DNA of 64,000 nt from Streptomyces sp. SCSIO 30461 (GCF_037023745.1 NZ_CP146101.1:7234001-7298000), one strand, 5' to 3'; counted from the stretch's first letter, positions 29,473-39,060 are shown. Translations and numbers: made by a program. Notes: a model not told the origin generated them from the sequence alone.

Positions 29473-31113
29473 ATGACCGGCACCACCCGCGCCACGGACT
29501 GGGAAGAGCTCGTCACATCGGCTCTTCTCGGCACCGATCGGCGGACCCCGCCCACCACCGTCCTGTCGCCCGGCGTGGAAGCTCCCGTGGCTCTGCTGGA
29601 CATGGCCGCCGTGCACACCGTGCGGCGGCGGGCCGGACTCACGCCGGCTCCCGCACGCCCGATTCCGCAGCCGGCCCCGCAGGACACCCGGCCACCACTG
29701 CCCCAGCCCGCCCGGCAGCGACTCGCGCAGTTGCTGGCCGACCGCGCCGTGCCCGGAGGAGCCGGAGGCCGCCGCGGCACCGCGCCCGATCTGACGGAAC
29801 TGCTGCCGCAGTGGCTGGCCGCCACCAACGAGAAGGGGTATCGCGCGCCGGCCTCCGCCCTGCCGGCACTGCTCGAAGCCGCGCGTGCCCGCACCGACCT
29901 GCGCCCCGCGGCACTGCGCTTCGCCGGACCGCGGGGGCTCTGGCTCGCGGGGCTCAACAGCGACTGGAAGTTCGCCCTGCGCGGGGCATGGGGTCCTGCC
30001 ACGGCGGGCGGTCCCGGGGGAGGTGCCGCGCTGCCCGCCCCTGAGGACATCGCGGGTGTGCGGAAGCTGTGGGACGAGGGCCTGTTCGCCGAACGCGTCG
30101 GCGTCCTCACGTCCGTACGGGCCCATGACCCGGCCGCGGCCCTGGCCCTGCTGTCCGAGACCTGGTCGACCGAGCGGGCCGAGGACCGCCTCATGTTCCT
30201 CGACGCACTGCGCACGGGACTGTCCGACTCGGACGAGCCCTTCCTCGAGCTGGCGCTCTCCGACCGCAGCCGCAATGTACGAGCCACGGCAGCCGAGCTG
30301 CTCTCGGCCCTACCCGACTCGGCTCTCGCCGAGCGGATGGCGGAACGGGTGATCAGCTGCGTCGCACTGGACAGATCCGACGGCACGGCCACCATCACCG
30401 TCGAGGCACCGCACGAATGCGATGCCGCGATGCAGCGGGACGGCGTCGTGCCGGTACCCCCGTCTGGCCGGGGTGAACGATCATGGTGGCTGGCACAGTT
30501 GGTCGAGTCCGCCCCGCTGGCGATCTGGCAGCAGCGGCTCGGCGGGCGCGCCCCGGGCGAAATCGTGGCACTGCCCGTCGCCGACGGCTGGGGAGACGAG
30601 TTGCACGCCGGCTGGTGCCGAGCGGCAGTACGCCAGCGGGACCCGGAGTGGTCCCGCGCACTGCTCGGCGCACCAGCCGCACCACCGGCGAACGGCCCCG
30701 GCACCTCGTCCCTGGCTGAGCGGGCTAAGCTGCTGGCCGCCCTGTCGGAGCGGGAGCGGGCGGACTGGGTCGCGGCGTTCATATCCGCGCACGGGCTGTC
30801 GGAGGCGTTCCAACTGCTGGGTGTCTGCACAGTGCCGTGGGCTGGTCCGCTGGGCCGCGCGGTGGTGGACGCGCTCGACATCGCCCGCGACGCCGGCAGC
30901 TACCCCTGGAGCTTCAGCGGTGTGATGGGCCTCGCCGAACGCTGCCTGGACCCCGGGGAAGCGGCTCGCCTCGAACTGCTGACCGCCACACCGGACGAGG
31001 CGGAAGGCTCGTCACCGGGGGCGGGGGGCTACTGGTCGGAGGCCTTCCAGCGACTGGTCTCCACCCTGCGGCTGCGGGCGGTGATGCACGCCGAGCTGGC
31101 AACGGAGGGGTAG
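29473..31113 (+). CDS. DUF5691 protein of the MoxR module
   Basis: The protein is 546 residues from the ATG at 29473, which has GGAGGA three bases upstream; a start seven codons earlier is possible but lacks that site. The opening WEELVTSALLGTDRRTPP and helical repeats in the middle (LLSETWSTERAEDRLMFLDAL, LSDRSRNVRATAAELLSALP) suggest a HEAT-like solenoid scaffold. No catalytic motif is seen. It lies 207 bases after the SWIM gene on the same strand. The co-occurrence of DUF5691 with SWIM, MoxR, VWA and DUF5682 genes supports one functional unit. Confidence 0.85.
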   Translation: MTGTTRATDWEELVTSALLGTDRRTPPTTVLSPGVEAPVALLDMAAVHTVRRRAGLTPAPARPIPQPAPQDTRPPLPQPARQRLAQLLADRAVPGGAGGRRGTAPDLTELLPQWLAATNEKGYRAPASALPALLEAARARTDLRPAALRFAGPRGLWLAGLNSDWKFALRGAWGPATAGGPGGGAALPAPEDIAGVRKLWDEGLFAERVGVLTSVRAHDPAAALALLSETWSTERAEDRLMFLDALRTGLSDSDEPFLELALSDRSRNVRATAAELLSALPDSALAERMAERVISCVALDRSDGTATITVEAPHECDAAMQRDGVVPVPPSGRGERSWWLAQLVESAPLAIWQQRLGGRAPGEIVALPVADGWGDELHAGWCRAAVRQRDPEWSRALLGAPAAPPANGPGTSSLAERAKLLAALSERERADWVAAFISAHGLSEAFQLLGVCTVPWAGPLGRAVVDALDIARDAGSYPWSFSGVMGLAERCLDPGEAARLELLTATPDEAEGSSPGAGGYWSEAFQRLVSTLRLRAVMHAELATEG

Positions 31114-31323
31114 CCGCAGGGCCGGGGCGCTGTTCACAGGGTCCCGGAGGGACGTGCTGTATGCGCGGGCGCCGGGGCCGTCGCCCCCGTCGGGCGCGCC
31201 GCCAGCGTCGGGGGCAGGCCCTGCGGGCAGGCTCCGAGTCCGTACCGTCCACGGGCGGACGGAAACGGGATGGCCAGGGTCCGGCACCGCACCGGGGGCG
31301 TTGCGGGGTGGGCCTGCCACAGG

Positions 31324-31737
31324 TCAGGCGTCGGCCGGGTGCCGGACGTTCGCGTTGACCCATTCCACGATGGAGGCCGTCGTGGCACCCGGGGTGAAGA
31401 TCGCGGCCACGCCTTTCTCCTTGAGCGGGGGGATGTCCTCCTCCGGAATGATTCCGCCACCGAAGACCTTGATGTCCTCCGCGTCTCGCTCCTTCAGCAG
31501 CTCCAGCACCTTGGCGAAGAGCGTGTTGTGCGCGCCGGAGAGGATGGAAAGCCCGATCGCGTCGGCGTCCTCCTGGATCGCGGTGTCCACGATCTGCTCC
31601 GGGGTCTGGTGGAGCCCGGTGTAGATGACCTCCATTCCAGCGTCGCGCAGCGCCCGCGCGATCACCTTCGCGCCGCGATCGTGGCCGTCGAGACCCGGCT
31701 TGGCCACCACCACGCGGATCGGACCGGTCACACCCAT
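31324..31737 (-). CDS. icmB: Cobalamin-binding small subunit of isobutyryl-CoA mutase type
   Basis: The protein is 137 residues from the ATG at 31737, which GGAGG precedes. It is a free-standing B12-binding domain with [18 protein letters not shown] (the DxHxxG motif for base-off cobalamin), GLSILSGAH and [11 protein letters not shown]. The length and sequence match IcmB of Streptomyces, which pairs with IcmA to interconvert isobutyryl- and n-butyryl-CoA. No large mutase subunit is in this window, and a similar small subunit of another acyl-CoA mutase is an alternative. Confidence 0.85.
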   Translation of the reverse strand: MGVTGPIRVVVAKPGLDGHDRGAKVIARALRDAGMEVIYTGLHQTPEQIVDTAIQEDADAIGLSILSGAHNTLFAKVLELLKERDAEDIKVFGGGIIPEEDIPPLKEKGVAAIFTPGATTASIVEWVNANVRHPADA

Positions 31738-32127
31738 CACTGCCTCCACATCCCGACTGTGCCGCCGTTGGCACGAGCCCCGCACCCCGACGCCGGAAGG
31801 ACCCGGCGGGGGTGAACGAACGTTATCTACAGCATCCCGCAACCGCTCGTTTCGCGGTGGACAGGGAGGGGGAAATCACACGTGGGACATATTCGCCACG
31901 CGCCGCATCCGACCCCGTACCGAGCGGTCCGCAGTCGTCGGGCCGGATCGCACCGGGAGTCTGCGAGCGCCAGGGAGCCGTCAGGCCATCGCCGCAGCGC
32001 CGTACGGTCGCACCGCCATACAGCCGCACCGCGCACCGTATGACTCGCGCGACGCGGTCTGCCGGTCTCCCTACGAGGGCCACGGGGGACGGAGCCGTCG
32101 ACCCGTGCGCCATTCGGGAGGTCGGCC
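31738..32127. other. Intergenic region between icmB and the lipase gene
   Basis: This 390-base divergent gap shows no convincing gene. It holds the promoters of icmB (minus) and the lipase (plus). An AT-richer patch near 31815-31830, reading TAGATA on the minus strand, is a possible -10 for icmB. No clear hairpin is present. Confidence 0.4.
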
Positions 32128-33006
32128 ATGGGGTTGCTGCCGCTCTTGCGCTTGCCGCACTTCCGTCTGCCGGTCACGCTGCTCCGCGCCACCGTCCTCG
32201 AGTTGACGATCCTGGCCGGGCATCTGGTGCTGTATCCGTCGGGCATCGGTCAGGAGCGGCCAGACCACCCGAGGCCGGGGCGCCCCGATGGATGCGGCAC
32301 GACCGAACCGGCATGTGCCGTGACGGACGCGCACGCCCTGCCCGGCCGGCAGACGGCCGAGCTTCCGCCGACCGTGCTCCTCCACGGCTTCATCGACAAC
32401 CGTTCCGTCTTCGTCCTGCTGCGCCGCCATCTGGCCCGCGACGGAAGACGTTCCATAGAGTCGCTCAACTACTCGCCGCTGACCTGTGACATACGGAGCG
32501 CCGCCGAACTGCTGGGCCGCCATGTCGAGGAGATCTGCGCCCGCACCGGCCGTCCCGAGGTGGACATCGTCGGGCACAGCCTCGGCGGCCTGATCGCCCG
32601 CTACTACGTCCAGCGCCTCGGTGGCGACCGCAGGGTCCGCACGCTGGTCACCCTCGGCACTCCCCATTCCGGGACCAGCGTCGTCCCGATCGCGAGCGCT
32701 CACCCCCTGGTGCGCCAAATGCGCCCCGGCTCGGACGTGGTGGAGGAGCTCAAGCTGCCCGCCCCGGACTGCCGGACTCGCTTCGTCGGATTCTGGAGCG
32801 ACCTGGACCAACTGATGGTTCCGCTCGAAACGGCCCGCATCGATCACCCGGATCTACGGGTGATGAACGTGCGTGTGAGCGGTATCGGCCACCTCGCCCT
32901 CCCCGTGCACCCGACCGTCGCGGCACGCATCCGGGAGGCACTTGAGCCATCGGAGTCGGGCGCGGAAGCCGGGTCGGGGACGGCCGGAGCCGTGTCCGTC
33001 GCCTGA
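32128..33006 (+). CDS. Alpha/beta-hydrolase lipase
   Basis: This 292-residue protein has PPTVLLHGFIDNRSVF at the oxyanion strand, the nucleophile elbow VDIVGHSLGGLIARYY and a late GIGHLALP that holds the catalytic His. The acid is probably the Asp in WSDLDQLM. An N-terminal hydrophobic stretch (LRATVLELTILAGHLVLYP) could anchor or export it. A GGAGG site stands before the ATG. It is annotated as a triacylglycerol lipase-like esterase; the physiological substrate is unknown. Confidence 0.88.
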   Translation: MGLLPLLRLPHFRLPVTLLRATVLELTILAGHLVLYPSGIGQERPDHPRPGRPDGCGTTEPACAVTDAHALPGRQTAELPPTVLLHGFIDNRSVFVLLRRHLARDGRRSIESLNYSPLTCDIRSAAELLGRHVEEICARTGRPEVDIVGHSLGGLIARYYVQRLGGDRRVRTLVTLGTPHSGTSVVPIASAHPLVRQMRPGSDVVEELKLPAPDCRTRFVGFWSDLDQLMVPLETARIDHPDLRVMNVRVSGIGHLALPVHPTVAARIREALEPSESGAEAGSGTAGAVSVA

Positions 33007-33232
33007 CGCCCGACACCTGAACAGACTTCGAACAGTCATCGAACGTAAGGCCAAAGCTCTTCCTGGTCCCCACCGAAAGACGGCCGAATGCCCGTTTCCC
33101 GCCTGCGCGGAACCAACGGAAGATTGTCGGCGTCGCATACTGCCGGGTACAGTCGCGCCCACTGCGTTCCTCGGGTCCCCAGAGTGGGTGACTCCGGATC
33201 CTGGTCCTGCTGTCGAGGCGAGAGAGAAGTTG

Positions 33233-34870
33233 GTGAACGACCAGCACCCCGACGCCGGGTACGACTCCTACCCCACCGGCAGCTTCGACACCGATCCGCT
33301 CTTCGGCTCGCTTCCCGGCGACTACGCGTACGCCACGGGAACCACCGGAGATACCGGCAGCACGGGGCAGCACGACACGACGCAGTGGCAGTCGGCGACG
33401 GCGACTTACGACAGCTACGCGACCGCCCAGGGACAGGAACACCAGCAGTACGACACCACCGGCCAGTGGGACACCAACGTCTGGAACCAGACAGGCCAGT
33501 TCGAGACCGCAGCGGCCGCCTTCGCCTATGACGCGACGGGCCAGTGGCCCTCAGCGGGCGGATACGGCACCACGTCCCATGAAACCGGCACATACGACGC
33601 GACCGCCTGGAACTCGGGCACGGGCAGCGGTGTCGGCCTCGGCGCGGAGCAGGGCATCGACGCCTACCAGACGCATACGCAGACTCAGACCCAGTACGCC
33701 GAATACGGCCAGTATTCGGCGCCCACCGGCCACCCGGAGCACGCCGAATACGCCGAGTACACGGGGCACCCCGGCGAGTACACCGAGCACACCGGCTACT
33801 ACACCGAGCACGCCCCCCTGCCCGAGCAGTTCTCCCCCGAGAACGGCTTCCAGGCCGCACCCGGCCTCCACGAGGCGGACCGCTACGAAACCGGGCACAT
33901 CGGGACCGAAGATGCCGGGACCGAAGACCCCGGTGCCGAACACTTCGAGACCTCGCCGGGCGCCGGCGACCGCGACCTGGACACCGAGTCGCCGGATGGC
34001 CACCACGATCTCCCGGGCGGCCGGCACTTCGAGGGCTACGACGAGGCCGAGATCGTCGCCGCGGCCAGGACCGTGACCGCCCCGGCGGTGTCCATCCCCG
34101 CGCCCAGGCCCGCCCGCCGCGGTGGCAGCCGCGGCCGTCGGCGCACCCCGGCCAAGCGCTCCGCGATGCTCACCGTTGCCGTGCCCTCCGTGTGTGTCAT
34201 GGGTGTCGCCGGCGTGGCAGCGGCATCGGTGGGCGGACTCTCCGGAGACAAGGAGAGCACCGGCAAGACCACGGTCACAGCCGCCGATCCCACATCGGTG
34301 CAGTCGGTCCCGGCCAACAGCAAGCTCGACACCCAGCTCGCCGCACTCAGCGCGGACGCCCGCGACTTCGGCGATCGCGCCAGCCGCACCCAGGAGCGCA
34401 TCGACCTCAAGGCGCGCCAGGAGGCTGACCGCAAGAAGCGCGAGGCGGAGGCCGCCCGCCGTGAGGCGCTGCGCCCCAAGTTCGCCCTCCCCGTCAGCCA
34501 GTCCGGGCTCAGCGCCTATTTCGGCCAGGCAGGCGTCAACTGGATGTCCATGCACACAGGCATCGACTTCCCCGTCTCCTACGGGACGCCGGTGAAGGCC
34601 GCCACCGACGGCACCGTGCGCACCCAGTGGAACAGCGCCTACGGCAACATGGCCATCGTCACAGCCGCCGACGGCACGGAAACCTGGTACTGCCATCTCA
34701 GTAGCACCAAAATCCGTTCCGGATCGGTCAAAGCCGGTGATGTCATCGCCTTCTCCGGCAACTCGGGCAACTCCACCGGACCGCACCTGCACTTCGAGGT
34801 CCGACCGGGCGGCGGTGACGCGATAAACCCGCTGTCGTGGTTGCGCAGCCACGGGCTCGACCCGACCTGA
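33233..34870 (+). CDS. M23 (LytM-type) peptidase with long disordered N-terminus and membrane anchor
   Basis: The protein is 545 residues from the GTG at 33233 (a TTG one codon earlier is possible). Residues 1-270 are low complexity, rich in Thr/Tyr/Gln/Glu/His. A membrane segment follows (AMLTVAVPSVCVMGVAGVAAAS, positions about 300-325), then a short coiled coil (RQEADRKKREAEAARREA). The C-terminal M23 domain has HTGIDFPVSYGTPV, YCHLS and HLHFEVRPGG, giving a complete zinc site. It should cut peptidoglycan cross-links at the wall. It is convergent with pcrA, an order similar to Rv0949-Rv0950c. Confidence 0.9.
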   Translation: MNDQHPDAGYDSYPTGSFDTDPLFGSLPGDYAYATGTTGDTGSTGQHDTTQWQSATATYDSYATAQGQEHQQYDTTGQWDTNVWNQTGQFETAAAAFAYDATGQWPSAGGYGTTSHETGTYDATAWNSGTGSGVGLGAEQGIDAYQTHTQTQTQYAEYGQYSAPTGHPEHAEYAEYTGHPGEYTEHTGYYTEHAPLPEQFSPENGFQAAPGLHEADRYETGHIGTEDAGTEDPGAEHFETSPGAGDRDLDTESPDGHHDLPGGRHFEGYDEAEIVAAARTVTAPAVSIPAPRPARRGGSRGRRRTPAKRSAMLTVAVPSVCVMGVAGVAAASVGGLSGDKESTGKTTVTAADPTSVQSVPANSKLDTQLAALSADARDFGDRASRTQERIDLKARQEADRKKREAEAARREALRPKFALPVSQSGLSAYFGQAGVNWMSMHTGIDFPVSYGTPVKAATDGTVRTQWNSAYGNMAIVTAADGTETWYCHLSSTKIRSGSVKAGDVIAFSGNSGNSTGPHLHFEVRPGGGDAINPLSWLRSHGLDPT

Positions 34871-34910
34871 TCCCACCGCACTGGGGGAAAGCCGACTCCG
34901 CGCCGTCTTC

Positions 34911-34939
34911 GGGGGTGCGGCGACCACCGCGGCACCCCC
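34911..34939. terminator. Possible hairpin between the M23 peptidase gene and pcrA
   Basis: GGGGGTGC (34911-34918) pairs with GCACCCCC (34932-34939) in the 86-base gap between two convergent genes. The eight-base stem with a GC-rich loop could terminate both. Confidence 0.5.
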
Positions 34940-34956
34940 GCCACGGGACTCCTCCG

Positions 34957-37452
34957 CTACAACTTCTCGACCGGTGCGTACCGCAGCAGCAACCGCTTCG
35001 GCTTGGCATCGCCGAAGTCGATCGTCGCCTGGGCGTCCGCGCCCGATCCCGTCACCGCCATCACCGTGCCGAGACCGAACTGGTCATGCGTCACCCGGTC
35101 GCCTACCGCCAGCGCGATCACCGGCTTGTCGGCCGCACGACGGGTCGCGAAGCCCGAAGGGCCGGAACGCGACCGCGACGAGGAGAGCGACGAAGTGATC
35201 CCCGAGACCGGCCCTGCCGGGGCGGACATCGGCCCCGTCCGCTTCCAGTCCAGATGCGCGTCCGGGATCTCCTCCAGGAAGCGCGACGGCGGGTTGTACG
35301 AGGGCTGACCCCAGGCGCTGCGCAGCGAAGAACGGGTCAGATAGAGCCGCTCACGAGCTCTGGTGATTCCCACGTACGCCAGGCGCCGCTCCTCCTCCAG
35401 CTCCTTGGTCTGACCCAGCGCCCGCATATGCGGGAAAACCCCGTCCTCCATGCCGGTGAGGAACACGACCGGGAACTCCAGGCCCTTCGCCGTGTGCAGC
35501 GTCATCAGCGTGATGACTCCGCTGCCCTCTTCGTCCTCGTCCGGGATCTGATCGGAGTCGGCGACCAGTGCGACCTGCTCCAGGAACTCGGCGAGCGTGC
35601 CGGAACCCCCGTCGGCTCCGCGCTCCTGTTCGAACTCGAGAGCGACCGCCGCAAGCTCCTGGAGGTTCTCGATACGGGTCTCGTCCTGCGGATCCGTGGA
35701 CGCCTGAAGCTCGGCGAGATAGCCGGTGCGCTCCAGCACCGCCTCAAGAACCGTGGCCGGACCCGCGCCCGACTCCACGATCGTGCGCAGCTCCTCCATC
35801 AGCGTGTTGAAGCGCTTGACCGCGTTGGCCGAACGGGCGGCCATACCGTACGCCTCGTCCACGCGCCGCAGCGCCTGGGGGAAGGTGATCTTCTCGCGCA
35901 GCACGAGGGCATCGATCATCGCCTCGGCGCGCTCACCGATACCGCGCTTGGGGACGTTCAGGATCCGGCGCAGCGGGACGTTGTCCTCGGGGTTGGCGAG
36001 GACCCGCAGATAGGCGAGGACGTCCCGGACCTCCTTGCGCTCGTAGAAGCGCACCCCGCCGACGACCTTGTAGGGCAGGCCGACACGGATGAAGATCTCC
36101 TCGAAGACACGGGATTGGGCGTTGGTCCGGTAGAAGACGGCGACATCGCCCGCCTTGGCATCGCCTGCGTCCGTCAGCCGGTCGATCTCGTCGGCGACGA
36201 ACTGCGCCTCGTCGTGTTCGGTGTCGGCGACATAGCCGGTGATCTGCGCGCCCGCACCCGCATTGGTCCACAGGTTCTTGGGGCGGCGGCTCTCGTTGCG
36301 CTCGATGACCGCGTTGGCGGCGGAGAGGATCGTCTGAGTGGAGCGGTAGTTCTGCTCCAGCAGGATCGTGGTGGCGTCCGGGTAGTCCTCCTCGAACTGG
36401 AGGATGTTGCGGATCGTGGCACCACGGAAGGCGTAGATCGACTGGTCGGCGTCACCGACGACACACAGTTCGGCGGCGGGCAGGTCCTCGTACCCCTCGC
36501 CGACCAGCTCGCGCACCAGGGTGTACTGGGCGTGGTTGGTGTCCTGGTACTCGTCCACCAGGACGTGGCGGAAGCGGCGCCGATAGTGCTCGGCGACGTC
36601 AGGGAACGCCTGGAGCAGATGGACGGTGGTCATGATGATGTCGTCGAAGTCCAGGGCGTTCGCCTCGCGCAGCCGCGCCTGGTACATCCGGTACGCCTCG
36701 GCCAGGGTCTTCTCGAAGCCGCCTCCGGCCTGGAGGGCGCCCCCCGCGACCTGATCGGCGTAGGCCTCCTCGTCGATCAGCTCGTTCTTCAGGTTCGAGA
36801 TCTTGGCGCTGAAGGACTTCGGCGGGAACTTCTTCGGGTCGAGGTCGAGATCACGGCAGACCAGGGCCATCAGCCGCTTGGAATCGGCGGCGTCGTAGAT
36901 CGAGAACGACGACGTGAAACCGAGCTTCTTGCTCTCGCGACGCAGGATGCGGACGCAGGCACTGTGGAAGGTGGACACCCACATCGCGTTGGCGCGCGGG
37001 CCCACGAGCTGCTCGACCCGTTCCTTCATCTCGCCGGCGGCCTTGTTGGTGAAGGTGATGGCCAGTATCTGCCCTGGGTGCACATTGCGGGTCGCCAGCA
37101 GATGCGCGATCCGGTGGGTCAGCACCCGGGTCTTCCCGGAGCCGGCTCCGGCGACGATGAGCAGGGGCGAGCCGGTGTGGACGACGGCGGCACCCTGCTG
37201 CTCGTTCAGCCCGTCGAGCAGCGCGGCGGGGTCCACGGCCGGGCGCGGAACACCGCTGCGGTAGTACTCGTCCCTGGTCGGAGGCACGTCGAAGCGCCCG
37301 TCGAAGAGGTCGTGCGGGACTTCTTCGGCGGGGCCATGCTCGTCCGGCTCGTCCGGCTCGTCGTACTCGTCGCGCTCCGGAGGCGGGGGTTCCTCCGAGG
37401 CCGCCGAGCGCTGGAGGCCGGCCAGGAAGCTTTCGTCAAAGAGGCTGCTCAT
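34957..37452 (-). CDS. pcrA: ATP-dependent DNA helicase PcrA/UvrD
   Basis: This 831-residue SF1A helicase has Walker A AGAGSGKTRVLTHRIAHLL, motif II VDEYQDTNHAQYTLV, motif III DADQSIYAFRGA and motif VI VGITRARERLYLTRS. The C-terminal Tudor-like module (VGDRVTHDQFGLGTVMAV) is the RNA-polymerase-contacting domain typical of PcrA/UvrD1. It acts in nucleotide-excision repair and in clearing replication-transcription conflicts. An acidic/Pro-rich N-terminal segment of about 60 residues precedes the helicase core. It is monocistronic. Confidence 0.97.
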   Translation of the reverse strand: MSSLFDESFLAGLQRSAASEEPPPPERDEYDEPDEPDEHGPAEEVPHDLFDGRFDVPPTRDEYYRSGVPRPAVDPAALLDGLNEQQGAAVVHTGSPLLIVAGAGSGKTRVLTHRIAHLLATRNVHPGQILAITFTNKAAGEMKERVEQLVGPRANAMWVSTFHSACVRILRRESKKLGFTSSFSIYDAADSKRLMALVCRDLDLDPKKFPPKSFSAKISNLKNELIDEEAYADQVAGGALQAGGGFEKTLAEAYRMYQARLREANALDFDDIIMTTVHLLQAFPDVAEHYRRRFRHVLVDEYQDTNHAQYTLVRELVGEGYEDLPAAELCVVGDADQSIYAFRGATIRNILQFEEDYPDATTILLEQNYRSTQTILSAANAVIERNESRRPKNLWTNAGAGAQITGYVADTEHDEAQFVADEIDRLTDAGDAKAGDVAVFYRTNAQSRVFEEIFIRVGLPYKVVGGVRFYERKEVRDVLAYLRVLANPEDNVPLRRILNVPKRGIGERAEAMIDALVLREKITFPQALRRVDEAYGMAARSANAVKRFNTLMEELRTIVESGAGPATVLEAVLERTGYLAELQASTDPQDETRIENLQELAAVALEFEQERGADGGSGTLAEFLEQVALVADSDQIPDEDEEGSGVITLMTLHTAKGLEFPVVFLTGMEDGVFPHMRALGQTKELEEERRLAYVGITRARERLYLTRSSLRSAWGQPSYNPPSRFLEEIPDAHLDWKRTGPMSAPAGPVSGITSSLSSSRSRSGPSGFATRRAADKPVIALAVGDRVTHDQFGLGTVMAVTGSGADAQATIDFGDAKPKRLLLRYAPVEKL

Positions 37453-37699
37453 CGCTCTACGAGTCTAGGCCGCCGCACCGACAGTCCGTCGCCTTCCCCC
37501 CGATCCCCCGCTTCGATCCCGCCAAAGTCCCACCGATGTCCGACCCGGCTACCCCGGTCACGATAAGTGAAGTTGCGGCCACGACACGCCAAGGTCACGG
37601 AAATGTATCGGACATAATGCGCACCGACCTTCACAAGAGCGCCACAGTTTGGCTAGCGTGCTCGCCCAGGCAGCCCGTACCCCCGCGGCGACAAACGCC

Positions 37700-37885
37700 A
37701 ATCGGGCCGCTCGCGCCGAATCCGACCATTCCGCAAGGAAAGTGAGGAACCGGGGACCCAACCCTCCTGCGCCGACCAGCACAAGAGGGGCTCCACCGGG
37801 GTGAATCGGGCCAAGCCCAGCAAGGCCCGTAGGACAACCTTCCGTTCCGTCCGAACCCGACAGCTAACCCGGTAGGCGGCAAACG
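37700..37885 (+). promoter_or_regulatory. c-di-AMP riboswitch (ydaO-yuaA type)
   Basis: The leader of the NlpC/P60 gene carries the conserved ydaO signature in order: GCCGAATCCG (37715-37724), GAGGAACCGGGG, GGGGTGAATC (37797-37806), then CCCGACAGCTAACCCGGT and GGCGGC (about 37875-37880), closing the P1 helix with the early GCCG. This is the c-di-AMP class known upstream of Streptomyces cell-wall hydrolase genes such as rpfA. It ends six bases before the ribosome site. High c-di-AMP would be expected to repress the gene. The rest of the gap, 37453-37699, holds the promoter and nothing else visible. Confidence 0.92.
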
Positions 37886-37900
37886 GAAGGAGATGCCGTC

Positions 37901-39037
37901 TTGGCATCGCACCGCAAGGCGACGCATGCCCGTACGGGTACACGCACGAAGAGTCCCGCCGTCGGGTTCACGACGGCGGCCATCGCGGGAGTGACCTTGC
38001 TCTCCGCGCAGAGTGCCCGGGCCGAACCGCGGCCCAGTGTCGACGAGGTCCAGAAGAAGGTCGACGACCTCTACCGCCAGGCCGGCACCGCGACTCAGCA
38101 GTACAACCGCGCGAAAGAGGAAACGGCGCAGCAGCGCCGCAAGGTGGACCGGCTACTCGACGACGACGCGGAGCGCACGGAGTCCCTTAACGAAGCCCGG
38201 CGCGCGCTCGGATCGTACGCCACCGCCCAGTACCGCGCGGGCACGGTCACGCCGACCGCCGCGCTGCTCCTCTCGGACAGCCCCCAGCAGTACTTCGACC
38301 AGACGCGTCTGACGGACCGGCTCTCCGAGGAGCAGCGCGAGGCGGTCACCGATTTCGAGGAGCAGCGGTCCGCGGCGACGGAGCAACGCGCGGAGGCGAC
38401 CTGGAGCCTGGATGCGCTCAGCGCCTCGCAGGCGTCGCTGCGCACCACCAAGGAGACGGTGCAGCGCAAGCTCGCCGACGCGCGGGAGCTGCTGGGGACG
38501 CTGACGGCGGAGGAGAAGGCACGGCTCGCGGAGCTTGAGCGCCGGCAGGAGGAGAAGGCCCGTCGCAAGGCCGAGGCGAAGGCCCAGGCCGAAGCTGAGT
38601 CCAGGGCGGCGGCCGAGGCCGAAACCGAACAGCGGGCACAACCGCAGCAGGAGGGCACCGGCACGAGCACGGCCGCCGGTTCGTACGCCGCCAAGGCTCA
38701 GAAGGTGCTGTCCTTCGCACGCACCCAGCTGGGCAAGCCGTACGTCTGGGGGGCGACGGGCCCCAGCTCCTACGACTGCTCCGGCTTCACCCAGGCCGCT
38801 TGGCGCGCCGCCGGTGTCGATCTGCCCCGCACCACCTGGGATCAGGTCGAGGTGGGGCAGCGGGTGGCGGCCAAGGACCTCGTGCCCGGTGACCTCGTGT
38901 TCTTCTACGACGACATCAGCCACGTCGGGATCTATGTCGGCAACGGCCAGATGATCCATGCCCCGAAGCCGGGTGCGAACATCCGCGAGGAGTCGATCTA
39001 CCACATGCCGATCCACGGGAGTGTGCGGCCGGTCTGA
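37901..39037 (+). CDS. Secreted NlpC/P60 peptidoglycan endopeptidase (riboswitch-controlled)
   Basis: This 378-residue protein has a signal peptide (GFTTAAIAGVTLLSAQSARA), a long coiled coil of about 200 residues rich in Glu/Ala/Arg and a C-terminal NlpC/P60 domain. The catalytic Cys is in YDCSGFTQAAW and the His in HVGIYVGNGQMIHAP. The start is TTG at 37901 behind GAAGGAG, consistent with the residue order MASHRKATHAR. It should cleave peptide cross-links in the wall. The c-di-AMP riboswitch upstream sets it apart from its near-twin at 39738. Confidence 0.92.
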   Translation: MASHRKATHARTGTRTKSPAVGFTTAAIAGVTLLSAQSARAEPRPSVDEVQKKVDDLYRQAGTATQQYNRAKEETAQQRRKVDRLLDDDAERTESLNEARRALGSYATAQYRAGTVTPTAALLLSDSPQQYFDQTRLTDRLSEEQREAVTDFEEQRSAATEQRAEATWSLDALSASQASLRTTKETVQRKLADARELLGTLTAEEKARLAELERRQEEKARRKAEAKAQAEAESRAAAEAETEQRAQPQQEGTGTSTAAGSYAAKAQKVLSFARTQLGKPYVWGATGPSSYDCSGFTQAAWRAAGVDLPRTTWDQVEVGQRVAAKDLVPGDLVFFYDDISHVGIYVGNGQMIHAPKPGANIREESIYHMPIHGSVRPV

Positions 39038-39060
39038 TCCCGAACCGCGCCCCGAACGAC

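Noticed and set aside
33000..33232. ydaO-type riboswitch ahead of the M23 peptidase gene
   Set aside because: Checked because related wall hydrolases have one; the GGGGTGAATC and CGACAGCTAACC blocks are absent.
34837..37566. 909-codon plus-strand open frame over pcrA
   Set aside because: Antisense shadow of a helicase with complete SF1 motifs.
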